A stretch of 64,000 nt of DNA from Bradyrhizobium sp. AUGA SZCCT0158. Its GTDB lineage: Bacteria > Pseudomonadota > Alphaproteobacteria > Rhizobiales > Xanthobacteraceae. The DNA lies in NCBI RefSeq assembly GCF_018130065.1, contig NZ_JAFCME010000021.1, positions 1 through 64,000 of the forward strand. Reading direction: 5' to 3'. The notes beneath the pieces are model-generated. The model did not search any database and was not told where the DNA came from. It saw nothing but the letters and a program-made list of their open reading frames with translations. Of this stretch, positions 59,865 through 64,000 are shown piece after piece (within the stretch, counting starts at the first letter, position 1; every line of letters begins with the position of its first letter). The position numbers and the translations under genes are program-made.

Positions 59865-60953
59865 ATGACGCGACGCTTCTCTATCGGCCGGCACCCCTTG
59901 GCGCCCGACGCCCCGCCGCTTTTTTTCGCGGAGATCGGAAGCTATTTCAACGGCGACGTGGATCTTGCCGCAGGGATGATCAAGCGCATTCTTGCTGCCC
60001 AATTGCAGGTGCCCGAGCAGCCTTTGGCGCTAAAGACCGAGATCCTGAACGATCCGGAAATCTGCCTGCCGGGCGACACGACAGAGACCTACGCAGCCAA
60101 GGACGGTCGCACCCGGCAGGAAAATTACCGCACGCTGATCGAGCGGAAGGTCGTACCGCTGGAGGCATATGCACGCCTGTTCAAACTTGCAACGGACGCC
60201 AACGTGCCGCTGGTCGTTTCGATATACGACTTCGTAGCAACCGATTTCGCGGCAGCACATGGCGCGGCGGCACTGAAGATCCCATCCTCCAATCTCGTCC
60301 ACATTCCATTGATACGCCATGCGGCCGCGAAGGGGCTGCCGCTGGTCATCGACACCGGCCGCTCAACCATTGGAGAGGTACATCGGGCGGTATCGACCGC
60401 GCGCGCGGCAGGTTGCGAGGATATCGTTATTCAGCACAGCCCTGACGGTCACCCCGCCTTGCCGAAGGCACACAATCTACGCATCCTGCAGACCTATCTG
60501 AGCACGTTCGGCGTGCCGGTTGGCTTGTCCGATCATCACGTCGGCCTTGAAGCGCTCTATCTGTCGATCGCACTCGGCGCAACGGTTTTGGAGAAAGGCG
60601 TCCACGTCGCGGCCGATGAACTCGATCAGGACATTTCTCACTCGGCAGCGCTGGATGACTTGCCGCGCATTCTGCGGTCGGTTTACGAATCCTGGCAGGC
60701 GATGGGGAAACCCGCTCGCGATCCGAAAGCGAAGATCGACGGCGTGATCGGCACTTCGCAGCGCCAGTGCGTCGTCGCAAAGCATGATCTCAAGCCAGGA
60801 AGCGTCGTCTCTTTTGATACCGTGCGCTTTGCATTTCCGTGCAAAGGCATTCCAGTTGAATACTGGGATCTCGTCGCGGGCTGGACGATAACCTCGCCCG
60901 TTGCGGCGGGGACACCGGTGCAGTGGCACAATGTCCAGCAACGACCTAGCTAG
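59865..60953 (+). CDS. Divergent NeuB-like synthase (second nonulosonate module)
   Basis: 362 residues with TIM-barrel and C-terminal SAF domains (about 285-362). Compared with LegI in the same operon, EAGVNHNG is changed to EIGSYFNGD (no His), VKFQTF to ALKTEI, and EKHFTL to EKGVHVAADEL, while LSDHH remains. The loss of the usual metal-site His in EKH-F/I-T suggests altered chemistry or substrate. It may still make a distinct C8/C9 keto-acid, and it lies next to its own cytidylyltransferase. Confidence 0.75.
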   Translation: MTRRFSIGRHPLAPDAPPLFFAEIGSYFNGDVDLAAGMIKRILAAQLQVPEQPLALKTEILNDPEICLPGDTTETYAAKDGRTRQENYRTLIERKVVPLEAYARLFKLATDANVPLVVSIYDFVATDFAAAHGAAALKIPSSNLVHIPLIRHAAAKGLPLVIDTGRSTIGEVHRAVSTARAAGCEDIVIQHSPDGHPALPKAHNLRILQTYLSTFGVPVGLSDHHVGLEALYLSIALGATVLEKGVHVAADELDQDISHSAALDDLPRILRSVYESWQAMGKPARDPKAKIDGVIGTSQRQCVVAKHDLKPGSVVSFDTVRFAFPCKGIPVEYWDLVAGWTITSPVAAGTPVQWHNVQQRPS

Positions 60954-61956
60954 GGAACCCGCGTGGAAGGACCTGGAGCCGGGGCTGCCACAATGGTGTT
61001 TGGCCGAGCCGGCCGAAAGCGTCCGTCTGCTCGAGGCAACCGGCCTGAAGGGTAGCGTTTCGGTATTGAACTTCGACGGCGTGCCGCAAAAGATGTTCCG
61101 GATTGACTCGGCGGCCCACCCGCCGGTTTTCCTGAAGCAAATCCCGCCGGAGCGTCGCGCGGCAGCTATCCGCGCTGAGGCCATTGGGCACTGGCTGGCC
61201 GGTCAGGGCATTCACGCAGCTGCTGCCCTTGCCGGATTTCCAAAACCGCTCGCCGATGGAGGTGTTGTGGTGGCGATGCCCTATCTCGAGGGACGGCGGC
61301 TCAATGCCACCCTTGGCGACTGCGTGGCGTTGGGGAAGAGCGTGGCCGCATTCCACACCGCACTCGCTCGCCACCCCGCCAAAGAGCAATGGCACGCGCA
61401 TACCCAAACGCGTCTTGCCGAGTTGACATCGATACGGGCCGACTGCGCGACCGGACGACTCACGGTTGGCCCGGAACCCGACTTTCTGCGAATCCTTGCG
61501 TCAGACCAGGCCGTCGACTTCACAGGTCCGGGCTTGCACGTGCAGCCTCTTCATGGCGACCTTAATCCGGGCAACACGCTGTTCGTCGAGGGGCAGCCCC
61601 TGTTGCTGGACTTCGAGGATGTGTTTCATTCTGTCCTGCCCGTACGGTTTGAACTTGCGCTGATGGTCGAGCGGTTCATACTCGTACGCGTTGATGACGA
61701 GGCTGCCGTGGACCTTGGCCGCGCCATGCTGCAAAGCTACGAAGCCGGCATCGACAACGGGCCGCAGCAAATCGAAATCGATCCGGTCGACGTTTTTCGT
61801 GCATTGGCATTGCGCTCGCTCTGCGTTTTGGCGCTCGCGGCAAGCAAAGGCACTTCGATATCCGACGCAGAGTGGCGAAAATTCTCTCGACTTGAACGCC
61901 AGGCACGCGAGCGCGCGCAAACCATACGTGCCATATTCAGGGATGCCGCATTGTGA
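60931..61956 (+). CDS. APH-fold phosphotransferase (aminoglycoside/choline kinase-like)
   Basis: 341 residues, overlapping the NeuB-like gene by 23 nt. Catalytic loop LHGDLNPGNTLF and metal-binding LLLDFEDV are typical of the APH/choline kinase fold; the nucleotide-binding N-lobe is less clear. Conserved placement in a glycan operon suggests phosphorylation of a sugar or precursor rather than antibiotic resistance. GTGA overlap with the next gene. Confidence 0.75.
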   Translation: MSSNDLAREPAWKDLEPGLPQWCLAEPAESVRLLEATGLKGSVSVLNFDGVPQKMFRIDSAAHPPVFLKQIPPERRAAAIRAEAIGHWLAGQGIHAAAALAGFPKPLADGGVVVAMPYLEGRRLNATLGDCVALGKSVAAFHTALARHPAKEQWHAHTQTRLAELTSIRADCATGRLTVGPEPDFLRILASDQAVDFTGPGLHVQPLHGDLNPGNTLFVEGQPLLLDFEDVFHSVLPVRFELALMVERFILVRVDDEAAVDLGRAMLQSYEAGIDNGPQQIEIDPVDVFRALALRSLCVLALAASKGTSISDAEWRKFSRLERQARERAQTIRAIFRDAAL

Positions 61957-63089
61957 CCTTCCGCCTGCTGATTACGGCTCGCGATGCTGCGGCATCCCTT
62001 CACCTGATCGAAATTGCAAAGGCGGCAACGAGTCGCCGGGATATCGCAATCGAAATCGCCACCCAAATGCCGGCAACACGGTATTTTCGTAACGCGGGCA
62101 TAGCTACCCATGAGGTCGATCTGCCGCCAAGCGCTTCCCGCGACTGCCCGGAGGGCGCCGCGCTGATGCGGGAAGCGGACGCCATCCTCGAACGAACAAT
62201 GCCGGACTCGGTCCTTTGCGGTCTTTCGACGCCATTCGATGGAGGCATTGACGAAGCGGTTACGGCGGCTTTTCAAGGCCCGCGATTTGTCATGCAGGAC
62301 TTCTGGGGCGAGGCTAATCTTCTGTTCGGCCAAAAGGCCGATCTGTACTTCGCGCTTGATGCAGAAGGTGTTCGTCTCAGCGCTGAGCGCCACAATATTC
62401 CCGCGGTTGCGATCGGTTCGCCGCGGCATTCAGCTTATAGTTCAATGAACATTCCATCGATCCGGCAGACGGTGCGAGATCGACTCGCAATCGAGCCTGG
62501 CACCGTGGTGATGGGTTTCTTCGGCCAGGCGCTGCATTCGATAGACGGTTACCGCAGAACGCTGAGTGCGTGGGCGGACGCGGTGGCTTCGCAAGCAGGT
62601 CCTTGCGTCATCATCTATCGCCCGCATCCGCGCGAGCACGCCGAGGATGTAACCTGGTCGCACCAGCGCCTCGCCGGCTCGGGCGTGCGTTGCGTTCTCG
62701 GCGACTACGGAGACGTGGAGCATTCTCTGCTGGCTTGCGATGTTGTCTGTAGCGCATTTTCGAACTGCACCTACGACGTCGCCTACCTCAACTATTTTTC
62801 AGATAAGCCATTGATCTCGCCGGTTGCGCTATTCTTCGATCCCGGTATCGTCGATTATTTTCACCGCATGGTGCGCCTCGCCGAGTTTCCATATTTGAAG
62901 GCCGGCCTGGTAATGGCGGTACGCCAGGAAGCCGACCTTGCTGACACCCTTGCGCGCGCCGCTACACCGCAAGAGAAAGCGCTCTCTTGGCAGCAGGCCC
63001 GCAAGCTCGCCGACCCTGCCGCGGCGCCGATGCGCGTGCTCGATGCGATATTGAAGTACCCCGGACAGGACGCGCCGGGCCGGACCTGA
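61953..63089 (+). CDS. Uncharacterised protein, possibly GT-B glycosyltransferase
   Basis: 378 residues from a GTG start in the preceding stop. Alternating alpha/beta pattern with TVVMGFFGQALHSIDGY, VIIYRPHPREHAEDV and a Ser/Cys-rich segment DVVCSAFSNCTYDVAYL. The RPHP-x-E motif resembles that in polysialyl- or CDP-glycerol-type GT-B enzymes. Not a recognised family. As a member of the CMP-nonulosonate operon it may be the transferase that uses one CMP-sugar, by inference only. Confidence 0.55.
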   Translation: MTFRLLITARDAAASLHLIEIAKAATSRRDIAIEIATQMPATRYFRNAGIATHEVDLPPSASRDCPEGAALMREADAILERTMPDSVLCGLSTPFDGGIDEAVTAAFQGPRFVMQDFWGEANLLFGQKADLYFALDAEGVRLSAERHNIPAVAIGSPRHSAYSSMNIPSIRQTVRDRLAIEPGTVVMGFFGQALHSIDGYRRTLSAWADAVASQAGPCVIIYRPHPREHAEDVTWSHQRLAGSGVRCVLGDYGDVEHSLLACDVVCSAFSNCTYDVAYLNYFSDKPLISPVALFFDPGIVDYFHRMVRLAEFPYLKAGLVMAVRQEADLADTLARAATPQEKALSWQQARKLADPAAAPMRVLDAILKYPGQDAPGRT

Positions 63090-64000
63090 TGCTTGGTCAT
63101 GCGGAAATCAACCAACGATTTCTCGAACTCGACCGTCACCCGGTTCTGCTTCGAGAGGCGTTCGATGGATGGCTTGCATGGCCCATCGTCAAGGAACGGA
63201 TTTGGCTGCTCTGCTTTGAGGTCAATTCGCAACCGTCGCCCGCCGACAGTATTAGACGACTCCGACTGGGAATATCTCAGATCGTTCGCGGTCTTGCCGT
63301 TCCGATCGAGGCTGACCTGGCGTTGTTTTATGAACCGCGCGAGGTGACTCCCATTCCCGGAATCACTCTGCACCCCCACCTGGGAGAGATAGATCACCTC
63401 AAACCGGGGCGGCGTATTCTGCACTACCGTTACGACTGGGGAACGACCCGCGATCGGTCGGCCGGGCCCGGCCTGTTTGACAATTATGGAATTGGCGCAG
63501 TGACTGCGGCCGGCGCTTCGGTTGTGTCCCGCGCTCCCGCCATCCGACGCCTCGCCGAAGGCCTGAGCGGCGCGATAGCCGCCTTAATCCCGGAGCTCCC
63601 GCGGCAAGTCGTAGCCCTGACCGTTTCAAACCAGCTGGCGCGCTTCAGAATTCAATTTGGCCTGATCCGGCTGCTCCTGAAGCGTTGGAAGGTAAGGTCA
63701 ATCGTTGTTCTCGATGCCAGCGCGAAGATTCCTGAAATCGCCGCGGCGAAGTCGCTAGGACTGCCAGTCACCGAAGTTCAGCACGGCATGTTCAGCGCCA
63801 AAGAGCCCCATTATTCCTGGTCGGCAGTGCATCGCGCACTTCCGCTCAAGTTACCCCTCCCCGACCGGATGGTCGTGTTCGGACCGTTGTGGGGGGACCA
63901 GCTGCGTCGCGCGGGATATTGGTGCGGTGATGAGATAATCGAGGCGCCAAGCCCTATCCTCGACAAGTACCGGCATCTGGCAACTCGACAGACGAGCGCA
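63089..64000 (+). CDS. Partial large ORF, putative glycosyltransferase (runs off the window)
   Basis: An uninterrupted frame of 304 codons from an ATGA overlap with the preceding stop to the last base, no stop reached, so the C-terminus is missing. Composition and continuous coupling show it is a real gene. It starts MLGHAEINQRFLELDRHPVL. VTEVQHGMFSAKEPHYSW (about residue 228-245) resembles the E-x-QHG motif of GT-B carbohydrate enzymes. ...DRMVVFGPLWGDQLRRAGY follows. No family assigned with confidence; the neighbour at 61953 may be functionally linked. Confidence 0.6.
   Translation, partial: MLGHAEINQRFLELDRHPVLLREAFDGWLAWPIVKERIWLLCFEVNSQPSPADSIRRLRLGISQIVRGLAVPIEADLALFYEPREVTPIPGITLHPHLGEIDHLKPGRRILHYRYDWGTTRDRSAGPGLFDNYGIGAVTAAGASVVSRAPAIRRLAEGLSGAIAALIPELPRQVVALTVSNQLARFRIQFGLIRLLLKRWKVRSIVVLDASAKIPEIAAAKSLGLPVTEVQHGMFSAKEPHYSWSAVHRALPLKLPLPDRMVVFGPLWGDQLRRAGYWCGDEIIEAPSPILDKYRHLATRQTSA

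Overview
The window looks like chromosome of a Bradyrhizobium-type alphaproteobacterium (Bradyrhizobiaceae). The evidence is high-GC coding, short non-coding repeats typical of these genomes (one of which translates antisense to the familiar RHCEEQSDEAIH string), several solitary periplasmic solute-binding proteins (two Bug/TctC, one DctP, one TAXI), cytochrome c', and a form II CoxL-like protein. No rRNA, tRNA, CRISPR array, transposase or phage gene was recognised.

Layout. 1-1100: dispersed repeats and a probably broken membrane-protein gene. 1200-2900: a small cluster of double-glycine-leader peptides. Three of them are preceded by the same ~95-nt leader: a TGTTCC-N4-GGAACA palindrome, a hairpin, then the ribosome binding site. 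3070-13719: solute-binding proteins, two GT4 glycosyltransferases (one TreT-like), small stress-type membrane proteins, thiD and a stand-alone AsnC-type domain. 13900-18000: di-haem cytochrome, cytochrome c', CoxL-like molybdoenzyme. 18075-21929: murJ and a nucleotide-sugar 3-oxidase/3-aminotransferase pair. 22157-26308: metacaspase-like protein with triplicated Cys repeats, tandem DUF4399 protein, SUMF1-type protein. 26509-33085: LysR regulator and a complete ydcSTUV-patD-like polyamine uptake/oxidation operon. 34445-43958: sugar-nucleotide genes (manC, GlcA-type 4-epimerase, UDP-HexNAc 6-dehydrogenase), flippase-like and GT39-like membrane proteins, methyltransferases, and a methyltransferase-GT2 fusion.

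44490-64000 (continuing beyond the window) is a tightly packed, mostly overlapping plus-strand operon for nonulosonic (sialic-like) acids. HisF/HisH paralogues and a WbpG/PseA/PtmG-type amidotransferase point to an acetamidino-sugar. LegB, LegC, LegG, LegI, a CBS-containing PtmE-type guanylyltransferase and LegF together resemble the GDP-linked CMP-legionaminic acid pathway. SDR and Gfo/Idh enzymes, a PglK-like ABC flippase, a second cytidylyltransferase with a strongly divergent second NeuB homologue, an APH-fold kinase and two large uncharacterised (possibly GT-B) proteins follow. The operon is preceded by an AT-rich, hairpin-rich leader.

The two regions most deserving follow-up are the double-glycine peptide cluster with its repeated leader, and the right-hand nonulosonate operon with its second, unusual synthase/cytidylyltransferase module.
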